DNA from: Cytidiella melzeri
Lineage: Eukaryota > Basidiomycota > Agaricomycetes > Polyporales > Irpicaceae
Assembly (NCBI GenBank): GCA_022592445.1
Contig: JABYQR010000032.1
Coordinates: forward strand, 62,001 to 126,000
Direction: 5' to 3'
DNA: 64,000 bases
A program made the translations under genes and the position numbers. Each line of letters opens with the position of its first letter. Positions within the stretch are counted from its first letter, which is position 1. The notes beneath the pieces are model-generated. The model did no database searches. It was not told where the DNA came from and saw only the letters and a program-made list of their open reading frames with translations. Shown here piece by piece: positions 35,312 to 47,886 of this stretch.

Positions 35312-38300
35312 TCACAGCCAAGTCATCCAGTTACTGTCCGCTATGTCGCTACCGAGTCCATTCGAAGATGTAGCACTGCCGTTGGTGATAGCGCCCACGC
35401 CATTATGGTTCGTGGATCCCGAGTGTAGTCCGACCATGGATCGTTCGGGGGCCTTATCCGCTCTCATTGACGTGCGCATGTCAGACTGTGGATGTGTGAG
35501 TGGATTTCCAATGTAGCCTCGTATGCGAGTAAGATGGAAGCCAGTTGCATCACAAGGATCAGGAGCCGTAGCGTGCTCCAAACAGCGTCGAAGATAAGGA
35601 TGCGCAAGTGCGAAAGGATCGGCTACAGCGACAGTTGGGGCAGCAGGGGTGTTGGCAGCCGTTGGCAAGACCTTGCGAACGAGAATGCTGATTTCATCTG
35701 TCATCTCGTCGCGCGGCAACGGGGAGCCGCTTTTCCAGGCAACATAGTGTTCGCGGGCCCGCGCGACGAGTTTGTAGAGCACAGTCTGAGCGAGGAGATC
35801 AGTGAGCCAGAAGTAGGTGAGTTTGCTCATTGATCTCACGTAGTACGAAGCGACTTTTGAACAACAGTGACGAATCTCCATGAAGAGGTGAGAGACTTTG
35901 TCGAGTTCCTGCAAGGCATTGGGCGCAATTGGTAACGACGGTGCTCGAGACACAAGGAAACATAAAGCACACTATCAGAATACCAAACGTTAATGGTGAA
36001 CATACTGTTGTGCATGCAATGCGAAGACTCACTGCGGCAGAAAAGCAGTTGTTCCAAAATATGGAGTAGCGGGTACTTAGCTCCGGCTCCCACTGGTACA
36101 CTGTGGAGATGGCAGAAATGAGACTGCAGGAGCCGGCGTACACGGCGAGAACCGAGGGTGCATAGGCATGCTGCACTGTGAACTCCTCATTTGATGTGAG
36201 AGCTACAGTGAAATAGCTTCGATGCAGATGCATGATGGCTGTTGATTTGGAGACAAATCACTGATTGCCCTGCAACAACCAACGGGACTACTTACTGCAA
36301 AGCCGGCTGGATGCAATGAGTGCTTGTTGCATAGCCAGAGGACGAGTCGGGGGCGGGCTGTCTGTATCGAAGACCATCTGCAAGGCCAGGGGAATGTTGA
36401 AGTTCCGCACTTTCCTGTCCAGCGTGAGTATTTCTGGATAGGGGACTGGTTTCACAGACATGGTCGCATCCACGACAGGGATTGTACATTCGACAAGGAA
36501 ATCATTTTGCCACCATACATCTGCGAAAAGATCAGCGAAGTTGGCGATTGAAGGAGGGGGGAGAGCTGACATTCAGTTATGACATGGTCGTTGTCCTCGG
36601 CGGTGGGACGCTTGACGTCCACGTGCCGCATGCTGATGGAAGGCGGTCGACGCAGGGCTAGAGACTGCGAAAGAGTGCGTTGAAGTATATGTCAAGGTTA
36701 ATGTGGTGGACAAGTTCATCATCAGTGTGCGACTTGCCAAACGCGCGTCCGTGCGGACCAAGTTCCAAAATAGTGACCTGCGTTTATCTCGCTCTTCCGG
36801 AATTATTTTCGACCTAACGCCATCCCGATCTGAACGGACAGAAGTCGGCAAGGGGAAATCAGGGGCGGCAATACATCACACTTACGGAGTGTGATCTGTC
36901 CGAGCGTTTTGCCAACACTAAGCTTGCTAACCAAACTTGAATAACATACGGAAACCTTACACTTTGCGCCAGCTTGACGGTGAGGCCCTGGTACGCAGTC
37001 AGCACGCAATGATTCTCAATAGCGGTGTAAGACTCACGAGAATGCCCCATGCGTTTTCTAACGCCTTCTTGTCGTCCGAGAAGGATAGTAAGTACCACTC
37101 CATGAGGAACTGTGGGCACCGCGGTAAGTCCGATATAGTCGGAAAACTGGCGCCACGCTCACCAAGGCCTGAACAGCGTCAAAACTCGTGTCATCCATGA
37201 GTGGAATTTCACATAGGGCGACTCTAGCGAGATAGTAGTAGTGCTCCGCCAACTGCTTGCTATCATGTTCGCGATGCGCGCCATCAAGATCCACACAGGA
37301 CCCGATGGCCAGGATCATCAGGAACAAACCGAGCCTGTGAGGCATAAGGGCCGAAAGAGGTGTGGTATACACGCTATGAATGAGGTTGGGCAAAAACGAC
37401 TCGCTGGGATCAGGATGGAATCTAGGTGCGATAGCATAAGCTGATGTCGGTCATACGGGAGTCTGCCCGGACAGCGGGGAACAAAAAGGAACTTACTGCC
37501 AAAAGGCATTCTGCCGGACCTGTTCACAAAGGCGTTGAGCGTCTTCCCTGGGGGGTAGTTGCTGGCGCAGTTGCTGGCGTGTGTTGAGGTCTATCTCGAG
37601 GGATATGGTCCATGGCGAGGGGAAAGCGCGACTGAGCCGTGCCAAGTGATCTGGGGTCAAGCCGCTAGTGCTTGGCTGGTCCTCACCTGATGATGTGCTT
37701 ATCCGCGTTGTCGTTCGCTGATAGTCAATACGTCAGAACGTATGACAAGGTTGGTAAATTGTTGCGCCTACCTCGTCATCAGCATCCTTGGATGAACTGG
37801 CAGCACTCAGTTCACGGAGCGACTCTTCTGCTTTCGAGGTAACGTCTTGCGCTGAGTCATTATGGGCCATTTGCTGTTCGATTCCAAACAAATCGGGAGA
37901 CTTCTTGATGGCTAACAAGTCCTGCCGCAGCAGAGGATGCTCATCTTGTGAGACCTTCAACTGCACTGTTTGTAGGCCGCTCTCTAGGTCGCGTATACGA
38001 TCGCTCATAAGCTTGATCTTGTCGTGCAATTGTTCGGTGTTCGCGAGAATAAACCTGGGAAAATTATCTCAGCATAGAAGCAGCGGCGGATTTAGGTGTT
38101 CGGCCGACCTGCTTCCTTTTCCACCGGTAAGGGCACCGTCAGGGCATATCTCTGCGCACCCTCTCTTGCGACACGACTGGCAAGGGAACACTCGATCGCA
38201 CTAGAAAGCCCAGTCATGACCAGCTGCGAATGAGCCACTGAAGCTTACCTTGAGCTTCAGCCTAGTGCACCGTAGACGTTTAGCAAGTCGCCACCAAGAA

Positions 38301-38531
38301 CACAGCACTAGCCACGCACCTTCTGCACTCTCCGCAGGAGAGGGGACGTTTCCTGCCGCCTTTCTTCACCTGCTGCTCGTTGTTCGCGTCTGCGTCTGGC
38401 TGGACTCCGGTGGAAACGGAGTTTGAAGCGTATGGTCTGAGGCCATCGTCGCAGTCCTTTACTTGCCTGGGACGCTTTAGAGGCCTGTCCTTGGGGGCGC
38501 CGAGGTCGAGTTCATACTCGCCATAGTCCAT
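35312..38531 (-). CDS. Zn2Cys6 transcription factor with fungal_trans domain
   Basis: It is a nuclear regulator. Start MDYGEYELDLG at 38531. After a basic Lys/Arg stretch, the zinc cluster is 'LSCGECRR' at the end of exon 1, then 'LKLKCDRVFPCQSC' and 'RKRGCAEICPDGAL' in the next exon (C-X2-C-X6-C-X5-C-X2-C-X8-C). An intron follows, then a coiled-coil dimerisation segment ('ILANTEQLHDKIKLMSDRI'). The middle exons carry a fungal_trans-type region (for example 'LAEHYYYLARVALCEIPLMD', then 'LGLTVKLAQSVRF'). The last exon (from about 35953) ends in an Asn/Ser/Gly-rich tail. It reads divergently from the small mitochondrial-type gene at 38769, with 237 bp between the start codons. Target genes are unknown. 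Confidence 0.85.
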
Positions 38532-38768
38532 TGGGGTGGTGGTGGTGGTAAGGAGCAGGCTTGCGAGCCATTCGGACAGCCTAGTGATGGGCCTCGGGGA
38601 GAGCGCCTTCGCATGTCCGGGATCCCGGACTGGTCACCTTTGCCCAATGCGGAAATCCCGTCGGCAACACGCGAGACTCATCATAGTCCCACGTTACGTG
38701 CTAAACTGCCGGTCTCCCTCCGCCACCATCTCTAGCAGTGTTCAACTATCTCGACGAACACTCTCCAT

Positions 38769-39273
38769 ATGTCGCTGTCTACAAGTTTCGGACGCCTGGG
38801 TAGCACTCGCTATTATCGCCATTGTCATGTCCGAACGCTGCAGACAACAGCAGCACGGCCGGATGGCAAGCCGAGGTTGTACAAGGACCTGAAGGCACCG
38901 GTTCCACCGCCAGCAGACCACAGGCGTTCGTGGTTCTTCACTGTGTACCGAATCACCAACTTTGCGTTCATACCATGTGCGTCGCCAGGCTAGGCATCTG
39001 CAATCCATAATTCCATGTAATCAATGTGCCCAGTCGCCGCAGTTTACTGCGTGTTCTTCGCAAATTTCGGCGACCACGAACACGTATTCAGTCCTGTGAG
39101 CTCCTTTCTTACTCCATTCAGACATGCCTACTAAACCAATCAACCAGGCTCGTCGATGGATGGATAGACATAGGCGCGAGTTCTTCTCCTTATCTTCGGA
39201 GGAGCTAGAGTTGGCACACGCCGATAACAAAAGCACATCGGGTGACTCTGCATCACGTCCACACAGTACGTAA
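38769..39273 (+). CDS. Small single-pass mitochondrial-type protein, unknown function
   Basis: There are three exons. Exon 1 (start 38769) encodes an Arg/Ser/Thr-rich leader typical of a mitochondrial presequence, then 'LYKDLKAPVPPPADHRRSWF'. After an intron (GTGCGT...GCCCAG) a hydrophobic stretch spanning the junction, 'FAFIPFAAVYCVFFANFG', looks like one membrane span; 'DHEHVFSP' follows. After a second intron (GTGAGC...AACCAG) the chain reads 'ARRWMDRHRREFFSLSSEE' and ends at the TAA 39271-39273. Each junction keeps the frame, which supports a real gene. Total length is about 126 residues. The N-terminal leader, one span and a charged tail suggest an inner-membrane protein; I know no characterised homologue. 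Confidence 0.65.
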
Positions 39274-41173
39274 AAGTCCTGGAAAGTCTCAGCTGCAAGG
39301 ACCATACGCATCCCGGGCCCATGCCTCACTGCTTTTCTCTTCCCCGGTCTGCATGCATGCTATTGCGCTATGTAAACCACCTAGCGTGCTGTTTAGTACC
39401 CGCGGGAGTTTTATATCTCCAGCGGGATCACGCTATGTACAACTTGAGGCAGAGTCAATGTCAATTCCCATTCGTCTCTGGCTGTCGTCAGGTGGTCTGC
39501 TACATTCCAACACCGCTAAGAAGGGATTCACACTAGCCACATCGGGCTTTACTCCTTAGCGCAGCCGGTGCGTCCACCTCTGCGAGCACTTTGTGTGCAC
39601 ATCATATCTGTTGATACCTCCTTCGTCACCAGTAAGTTTGGCCTACAACGACAGAAGCACAAGTACACACTTTGGCTTAGCACCCCTCCATCGTAATCGT
39701 CCAAGAAAGCCATGCGAGGTAAGAGCAAGAATTCTTCTCAGCTGCCATTTGCTTCTCAATGAACTCGTTTACGTCGATATAGAGCTCCTCTTCAAGCTGC
39801 AACGTCCCATAGTCGCTTTTTGGACGGTAAGCGCGTAAGTGCGCAGTTATGCATGGCGGTTTTATGTCCACGTTGTATAGGTACATATGTTGCAAATTGC
39901 TGACCGAGGTTTCAGAGACTGCGAAGGATACCTTAATAACTGTTAAGTTAAACAGTCGTGGTCTTGATGCTAGCTTTTTCAGACTGACGTTAGTCTATAG
40001 CAGCTCGATCATGCATCAAGGACGATCAGCATTGTGAAACTTACAAACATGTGTCAACGGTTCCAAGCTCCCGCGCCCACTAAACCACTGGTTCGCTCAA
40101 AATCTGACTAGCCTATCGCACTATTTGAGATTGTTCATCAGTTGATCACAACAGATAACGCATGTTTCGAAATGTCTGAGTCGCTGGGCGTAGGGCCGCG
40201 TCGACACAGGGTGAGGATTAGATCAACTTTCTTTCCCAACCCTGGAGGGATCAAGCTCCAAGTGTCAAGCTCTATACCATGCTACTACCCTCCCGAACTC
40301 GGATCATCGTCTGCACAAAGGTGGGCTGAAGTTTGAAACTTCATTGTCGGCGGAACAAATTTTTAACCTGCTTTTCTCGTCAGACAAGAGATTCTGAGGC
40401 GCGAAGCGTTCACTCTGCCTCGGAGACTACTTTTCTCCCTTGACGTCTCAGTACTCAACACTCAGTGCTTTCCTCTCGTTATTTGAGTTCTTCGAGCCCA
40501 ACTGTCACTGCTGCTCTTCGACACTCTGCACCCTAGACTAACCAGCTCGCAACTTGAAGCTTAACCCTCTATTTGATGCTAATCGTAGCTTTACTATATG
40601 GTATGATACAGGATTCAAGACATTCTAGCTTCAAGAGATACAAGCATCTTATGAGTACTTCAGGAGGTGTCCCTAACCCACACTGTTCCGTTTTCCCCTC
40701 TATCTGTGGTATTTTGACTGATTCGCATAAGCATTGACACTCACATTGACGATATACGAGGTACTACAACTACGCGATAACTGCAATCTACTAACAACTT
40801 TCGACGCTGCCGCTGTATCTTCGACAAAGACCAAGCGAAGGTTGCGCCGCCCAATGAGCGTCGCACGAACCACTCATCCCTATATGGAAACCGACCTGCC
40901 TTTTTCATCATCAAAGAAAGGTGGCCTCCTCACCGCTTGAAACTATTCTCCCACTTGTTCAGAGCTCCAGAGGCCCATACTAGACTCACTTGCACTGTGA
41001 CATGCCGTGATCGAAACAGTTATTCCGGCTCTGCGATTGGTGGAGAGGGGCGCTGCGGTAGGTCTCGGGACTTGGGTCGGCGGGAGACGGAGGTTTAAGC
41101 TCTGAAGAGCTTATAAAAGTGTTTTGAAGCCGGTGAGTATTGGCCTAATTCCAAAAGACACATATATTCGACT
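39274..41173. other. 1.9-kb stretch with no supportable gene
   Basis: Only short frames without motifs or matching splice sites are seen on either strand. The right end carries the AOX promoter. Confidence 0.45.
41113..41118 (+). promoter_or_regulatory. TATA box of AOX
   Basis: TATAAA (within CTTATAAAAG) lies 61 nt upstream of the AOX ATG, a standard distance. Confidence 0.55.
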
Positions 41174-42910
41174 ATGCTCAGAGCCATTGCCTCCTCCTCT
41201 CTGCGGGCTTCCTCTTCTCATGTCATAGCGGCACCTCACCGTGACCTTGCCGCTCGACTGGCCATCGCTCGCTCTATCTCGACTGCGCCACCACGTCTAG
41301 CACAGGCTCAAATAGATGATAAATCCGTCTTTAATCGCTTTATAAAAAGCGCAGAGGGTCAACGAAGTGTGTGATTCCTTCGCCGATATGTCTAATCATG
41401 TTTTTATTCATTTCAAGTTATTGATTAGAGAACTCCGATGCAGCAACTCAGGCAAACGATTCGCTGACGACAACTCCTATTGATACTGTGGCACCTCATT
41501 TGATGAAGGGGGACTGGGTACTGTTCCACCCTGTCTATTCAGAAAATGAGCTGCGCGCCGTGAAGGTTGGTTTGATCGTTCTTACTAGTATATACATATG
41601 GCCAATATACCATCACTCGATTTTCACAACTGTAGGTGATGCACCGCGTTGCGGACAAATTCTCAGACAAGCTAGCGTATCTTCTAGTCAGAACAGCTAG
41701 GTAAACACTCTGAATTGTTGTACAGATTATTGCTTACCTTCATCTTGTAGGAAATGCTTCGACATTGTGTCGGGCTACAAAGACAAGAAGATTCCTGAAG
41801 GAACAACCATGTCTCTCGAAGAGCTTCGAAAGAAAGGATACGTTTTAACAGAGCATCAATGGATGAATGTACGTTTGTCTGCCATTAACGTTCATGTGAC
41901 TCATTATATCGCGACGGGAATAGCGAATCCTATTTTTGGAGAGTATTGCAGGTGTACCGGGCATGGTGGCAGCTACCTTACGTCACCTTCGTAGTCTCCG
42001 TCTAATGGTATAATTCTGCTGTAAATCCCAACTTTCGGGTGTTTATTAAAGTGCTGTAGAAACGTGACTCTGGATGGATCCACACTCTTCTCGAAGAAGC
42101 AGAGAACGAACGAATGCATCTGATGTATGTCTACCCTACACTGCACATTAGGCATGCTGCTGATCTATATATCTGCAGGACGTTCATGACTATCCGACAA
42201 CCTTCCATATGGCTACGAGGACTTGTTCTCGGCGCGCAAGGCGTCTTCTATAACATGTTCTGTACGTTCTCACTAGTCGCCTCCTACTGAGTGGTATCGT
42301 CTAAGCACATCTCGCTTCCAGTCTTCTCGTATCTTCTCTCACCGAGAGCATGTCATCGGTTTGTTGGCTACCTGGAGGAGGAAGCAGTCAGGACCTAGTA
42401 AGAGATCAACGTTACGCTCACATATTCCCCAGTTCTAAAGTGATCCCCTCAGCACTCATTGCATAAACGAAGTTGAAGCTGGACGTGTGCCTGGATGGTA
42501 AATTACCTGGAGATCATTGATGAAGACATCCTGACAGTCGTGGATCACAGGGAGAACAAACCGGCACCCATGATTGCCAAAGAATACTGGCGATTGAAAG
42601 ACGATGCTACACTGCTCGACGTGATCTACGCCGTCCGCAGTGACGAGACAACGCATCGTTTCGTTAACCACAGCCTTGCAAACCTGGACCCCCACAAAGA
42701 CTTCAACCCCTTCGCAATTCGCGAGCCTGATATGCATGTCAAGGGCGTTAAGCTCGGGTAAGCCATTGCTCCTACTAGTATCATTTCATCTTGAATTTTA
42801 CTGATTTCAACTGTAGCTTTGAGCGTGACGAAGCAGCGGAATATTTCCAGGAATCTCACGATATCATGAAGAAGATTTATCCAGGAGAAGTGAGAGACAA
42901 ATCTGGCTAG
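41174..42910 (+). CDS. AOX1: Mitochondrial alternative oxidase
   Basis: It is a di-iron ubiquinol oxidase of the inner mitochondrial membrane that passes electrons from ubiquinol to oxygen without proton pumping and so bypasses complexes III and IV. The N-terminal presequence ([20 protein letters not shown]) is followed by the family core over about eight exons: '[20 protein letters not shown]', '[20 protein letters not shown]', '[13 protein letters not shown]', '[20 protein letters not shown]', '[12 protein letters not shown]', '[13 protein letters not shown]', '[20 protein letters not shown]'. Iron ligands are present: Glu in LESIAG, E and H in EENERMH-type sequence, Glu in EEEAV, and E/H in DETTH. 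A short intron ending TGGATCACAG at 42550 joins 'PGW' to 'ENKPAP' in frame. The stop is at 42908-42910. The gene looks intact. Confidence 0.95.
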
Positions 42911-43421
42911 CTCTTCAAACAGCGTTCCGAGTCCATTCTTCGTTTTATTACCAAACGTCACCACTCACTTCTCACTACTTATTGTATCATATAATTTAAA
43001 TTTAAGGACAGAAATATCGGAATACACCTTCAGGGCCTGTACGTATACAAAGGAATAACATCTCAGGCTTTACATGTTATGATCTGTGCCTTGTCTTATT
43101 CTACAGTTTTGCGCGCTTCAGACTGTTGATCGCTTCCGTCTTGACTTCAACGTCTTCCTGTTACGCGTACTCTACTATGTGTATAGTCCTACAGTTTGTT
43201 TCGTCTCTGGCTCCGCCGACGGTTAATAACAATGATTCAAAAAAAAAAAAGATCGCTTCCGTCAACTTGACGGTAAGTACTGGGCGCTTGCAGTGCCTGA
43301 AGCAAGCCACATCGCTACCAACAACAACCATGCAGTCCACGGGCGTACACCCAAGCTCGTCGTGACCACTAGCTCTGAAGACCTTAAACCGCGCTCATTA
43401 CGCGTGACTAAAGCACTAAAA
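42911..43421. other. Intergenic, possible 5' exon of the next gene
   Basis: It contains a run of 12 A at about 43238. The frame of the downstream PH protein is open upstream to about 43257 and looks partly coding (for example 'KLVVTTSSEDLKPRSLRVTK' before the ATG at 43422), but I find no in-frame ATG there. The true start may lie in an upstream exon. Confidence 0.4.
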
Positions 43422-46400
43422 ATGGCCACCGCTCGTTCAATTCCACCTCCCACCACCATAATTAATGCTGATGCAGTCATCAAGCGCGATGATCCTCATA
43501 GACTACGGAGGAGATTCATAGGACCTATGCCAGAGAAGGTCGTCTCGCAGCTGGAGGACCTAGCTACCTCACCGAAGACGAAAGGCTTTCTCAGCTTTCT
43601 CAAGAGGAATCGCGAGGGAGAAGATGAGGATGCTGGTGTACGAGACGCCATCCGTAGACATGCCCTCCAGTTCTTCATTGGACACGGGGGGAAAGAAGAA
43701 GACTGGGGTGAAACAGAGGAGATACATGTGCGTGAGCAGATGTACAATAAATGGGTACAGAGCGAGTGGGGACAAGCTCGCGTACGACGCAGGATGGCCA
43801 AATCCGGCCCTGGCAAGAAATGGATTGGAGATTCGTTCGACGTTGGTGTGTTCCTCGGGGTGGATGTTATCAACAAACCGTCGTCCTCCCGAATATCTGA
43901 CTTTGTGAGCAATGCCGGTGAATCGGGGCTGCCTGTGACAAGAGCGTCCACGGCGGCGGAGACGTTCGTGACAGCACAGTCGCGGATCAGTTCACCAACC
44001 GACGCGTCCTCAGAACACAGGGTATCTCAGCACACGAGCTTTTCGATGCGCTCTTCTTCCGCTCTCCCCGGGGGCTTGACGCGACCTATCAGCGCGGATT
44101 CATCCACTCCACTACTCTCTGTATCTCACGCTGTGAACAGGCAACCGTCAATCCGGAAAGTACGCAGCGAGTTGCCTCATAATCCCTCAGGACCGGCAGC
44201 CAGTCGTATCTCAACTCGTACTGAAGGTCATACTGCGCATTTTTTGACCGTGCCTATGGACCGTAAAGGCAAAGGCAAAATGGTGCACTACTCCGAGGAA
44301 GTGCTTACACGCAATGGCGCAGCAACGCCCACTCCCGCTCCTCCTGAAGAAGTATTGGCTAGGTCTGGGTCTGATGTCGAGGACACCAGTGCTGGTGCTG
44401 CTCAGAAGGCTATCATCGCCGTTGGTACTCCTGCGGCACAGAGCGAATCGATCATGAGAGGTCTGTTTGTAACTTGTTCTCCATAGCTACGCATCTCATG
44501 GCACATTAGACAGGATGATGGTTCAGGTCTCATTCACCCCTGATACCCTCGGACCCAACTTTGACTCGACGAAGAATCGAGTGACACCTCATATTCAATA
44601 CGAAGATTATTCGGAGTATCTTGTGGTCTGGCGCAAAGAAAGGCTAGAGCTGTACAAAAACTATGTACGTGACGCTAAGCAGAGCTCACGGTCAGGCTGT
44701 CATTGTTACTCATGTCATCATACAGAGCATTCCCGGGGAAGAGTGGTTCACAGGTCACAAGCAACTCGCATTCCTAATTCCGTTGAGGAATTCGACCAAG
44801 TTATCTCTATACTGTTTCACGGATTTTACTTTTGCAATCACCTGTCCCACAGCGTCATTCCGGACTCGCTCGCGCACTAGGACCCGCTATCTATTGTCCG
44901 GTTCACGGAACGGCACGAACATATTTGTTTTCAATGCTAGATCGCGTACGCGAGCAGTCGATTGGCATTGGAAACTCTGGTACGTGTGTGTACACCTCTA
45001 CATCTTGCATCGTGTCAAACGCGATGCGTCTAGGCATCATCTTGGGAACGCACTTCCTTCATCTGTCGAGGTCCGTTGTCCGACTCTAGATACAAGGCTG
45101 AAGATCGATATACCTCAAGGGACTGTGACCGATGAAGCAACTTACGCGGTGTTTACTCCGGCCAATATCATCAGCTTATGTGATCATGTCCTCAGGCGGG
45201 CCAATGACTACAACGAAGTTATCGGCAAGGTCATAGAAAAGGGTGGCTCTCTGGAGCTGGCCTGGCGAATGGACACTCGTCTTGATTGGGTACGGCAATC
45301 CTTTGACCTGCTAGGTAGCCCGAGGAGCTGGGCTGTCTTGTATGGGCTAGCTCTCAGGATGGTAAGATATTTCTTTTGACCTTGTAGCGTGAGTGTTCGT
45401 GAATAATTTTGACGGATTTACAACTCGCTTAGGCTGGCCAGCCAGCTCATTTGGAATTGCGACTTCAGGAACATCGTCTAACGCGGGTAGTTATAAAGGA
45501 TGGAACTCGGTTAGATGAACCTTCTGGCATTGAGGGATATCTGGACAGGATAAGACCTAACTCTCAGATGAAGCATGCGGTATATCTCTCCACGCACGAC
45601 GGCTACATATTCTTCCTTCCTGTCTCTCATGCAAATCCGCCTCCACCTCCAGGACCACCAGACGAAGACATGCAAGCAGAGGACCTGCGCAAGGTCGAGG
45701 CACTCAGAGGTGGAAGACAAATACTCAACGCAGGCCGTATGTCAGACCTTCGGGACGTCCTTGCGGTGCGTCGAGCTATACAGTCCATTCCGCGGCATAG
45801 CGAAGAAGTCAACTTGAAAGACACGCCGGAGTGGGAGGATGCCGAAGGCTTCTGGGAGAACGTGGAGAGTTTCGAGCAGGACCACCGAGATTCTGGTGGT
45901 GACGAAGGCCTAGCTAAAGTCAGCAAAAGCGCTGATAAAGCTCAGCTGAGGGTGAGACGGTCGTTTGAGCTGTTATTCATAAGTGGGCGGGTGGTCCGCT
46001 TCGAGGTGAGTGAATATACAAGTGTTCGTATCGTCAACGCTCACACAGTGGCGCTAGGCTCATTCGTGTCACAATGCGCTGGAGTGGATCTCAAAATTGC
46101 GACCATTGGTATCGTATTGGAGAAAACGACATCAGCTTGAAGCGAAAACCGAGATGGATATTGTTTATGCCAGCACAGGAAGGCCCAGAATCACTCCTCG
46201 GACGCAGCTCGACAAGGATGTAGAATGTCCTCCGGACGCGCCGCCAGATCCCGATAATTCCTCTCCAGAGCTCTCGTCATATTATAATTGGTGCCTTTTA
46301 GAAGGCTGTAGAGCGATCTCCAAGTCCGGCAAGCTGTACGGACACAAGGACCTGAGAGCCCAATACCAGTAAGGAGGCCTTTACTGGTTCGACAGCAAAC

Positions 46401-46880
46401 GCTGATAGATATCATGCCACCAGACACATGCAACTGGTGCTTGTGACAGGCCATCTGGTGGAGTATCACATCTCGCACTCGAGCGTATCCCTGCATCGGC
46501 GAAGAGTCATACATCTACTCGACGCCTACGTTTGCTCAGGGTACCTAGCCGCCCTGCGTCTCCCTGAGGGACAGTACAATCCCGACGCGCCCCCGCTACC
46601 GCGTCGTTACCAGGATGGCCTGGAGTCCGACGACCTCGACGAGGACACGCTGTTCATGGTGTGGTGGTATACAGGCGGCTCGACCCACAAGCTAGTTCCT
46701 GAGAATTCAATACCGGGATTGAATGCCAAGAGAGCGGTGTCTGTCTATCGTACGCGCAGCAAGTTGGAGAGAGACGCCTGGGTCTTCGCGATCAACACAG
46801 AGATTGAGAAAGCGGTCAGAGCTGCTAGAGAGAGAGAGGTCAAGTTGCGAGAGGCGGGCGGATTAGTGAAGAGGCGATAG
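43422..46880 (+). CDS. Spo71-like protein with two PH domains
   Basis: The N-terminal region (first large exon, to 44463) has a conserved-looking block 'RRRFIGPMPEKVVSQLED ... GFLSFLKRNREGED ... MYNKWVQSEWGQARVRRRM'. It resembles the Spo7_2_N domain and is followed by a Ser/Thr-rich linker. The first PH-like unit spans 'YLVVWRKERLELYKNY', 'IPGEEWFTGHKQLAFLIPL', 'TKLSLYCFTDFTFAITCP' and 'NGTNIFVFNARSRTRAVDWH'. A second PH region spans 'LRVRRSFELLFISGRVVRFE', then (acceptor at 46056) 'AHSCHNALEWISKLRPLV' and a C-terminal segment ending KLREAGGLVKRR. Yeast Spo71 is a double-PH protein that recruits Vps13 to the prospore membrane; a role at membranes is inferred from that family. Start at 43422 is the first in-frame ATG and is uncertain. 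Confidence 0.7.
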
Positions 46881-47040
46881 TCGTAGAGTGCTACGTAGTT
46901 CATGTTTCGGACCAACATACCTATACCCCCAACATACTTTTGGTGCGAGGATTTTATCTCATGTCAATCGCCAGCTGGTGATAGTCATGTACAGCGCATC
47001 AATATAATGTATGATAATTCCTTTACCAGGTGCGCTATAA

Positions 47041-47669
47041 CTACTGCTTTTTGGGTTTCTTTGCTGTGTGAATTTTGGGATTAGTGCCTCAGCATGCACA
47101 GCCACATGAAACTCACCTCCATATTTACTGCGCCCCGACATGCGGCCCACGACTGCTTGCGCATCAAGAGCACCTCGTACGATTTTATACCTGAAGGGGA
47201 TGTGTGAGATCGGAGTGATAGTGTACAGCTTCCAGTGGACATACCTGACACCGGGCAAATCTTGCGCACGTCCTCCTCTCACCATGACAACGCTGTGCTC
47301 TTGCAATGTATGTCTTTCACCAGGGATATAGGCCTGTACGACCTCACCGTTGGACATCTTTACTCGAGCAACCTTTCGCTTGGCTGAATTAGGCTTCTTC
47401 GGCTTGCCGATGATGAGCTGCGTAACAACACCCTTCTTCTGACTGTTGTTCTGCAGCAGAGGTGACTTGACCACCCTGCGCTTCACTCGCGGCTTGCGCC
47501 TGGTGGCTTGATTGAGGGTGGCAGACGGTATCGGTGATGCATGAAATTGACGGAGAAGTGTGCGGGGCTGTGTGCGAGTACCATCCTGCCACAACTTGGT
47601 GACCAGAGATGGAAACACTGCGGTGAGGGGCCGCTGTGTTCGTGTGAGAGCACGGAAGGCGGCGAGCAT
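47041..47669 (-). CDS. MRPS12: Mitochondrial small-subunit ribosomal protein uS12m
   Basis: It is a decoding-centre protein of the mitoribosome. Start [14 protein letters not shown] at 47669 opens a mitochondrial presequence; a longer frame to 47726 exists but is less typical. The S12 core is clear: '[20 protein letters not shown]', '[20 protein letters not shown]', '[20 protein letters not shown]', 'DLPGVR', then after an intron '[20 protein letters not shown]' and 'SKYG'. A second intron ending CACACAG adds 'AKKPKKQ' and the stop at 47041-47043, matching the usual S12 C-terminus. The KPKKPNSA loop that faces the decoding site is intact. It is divergent from the Nse2-like gene. Confidence 0.93.
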
Positions 47670-47886
47670 GGTGGTCGACGTCGGGCGCGGTATGAAGAAT
47701 TCAAAACAAGTATGCGGTGGTAGCACGTGACCTCCTTAGGGCAGGCAGTAGCGTGACGCGAGTCGCGACTGGCAGCGATTTCGGACGCGCTTCTTGTTTT
47801 GTCTTTTGGCACTCGCTTTCATCCATTCTCGCTGCGGTTCACACAGAGACCTTGAACCTTAGCTGAATATAAACAATAGCCTTGCT
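47670..47886. promoter_or_regulatory. Shared divergent promoter region, uS12m / Nse2-like
   Basis: Only 217 bp separate the two start codons on opposite strands, so both promoters must lie here. I see no clear TATA box. Confidence 0.5.
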
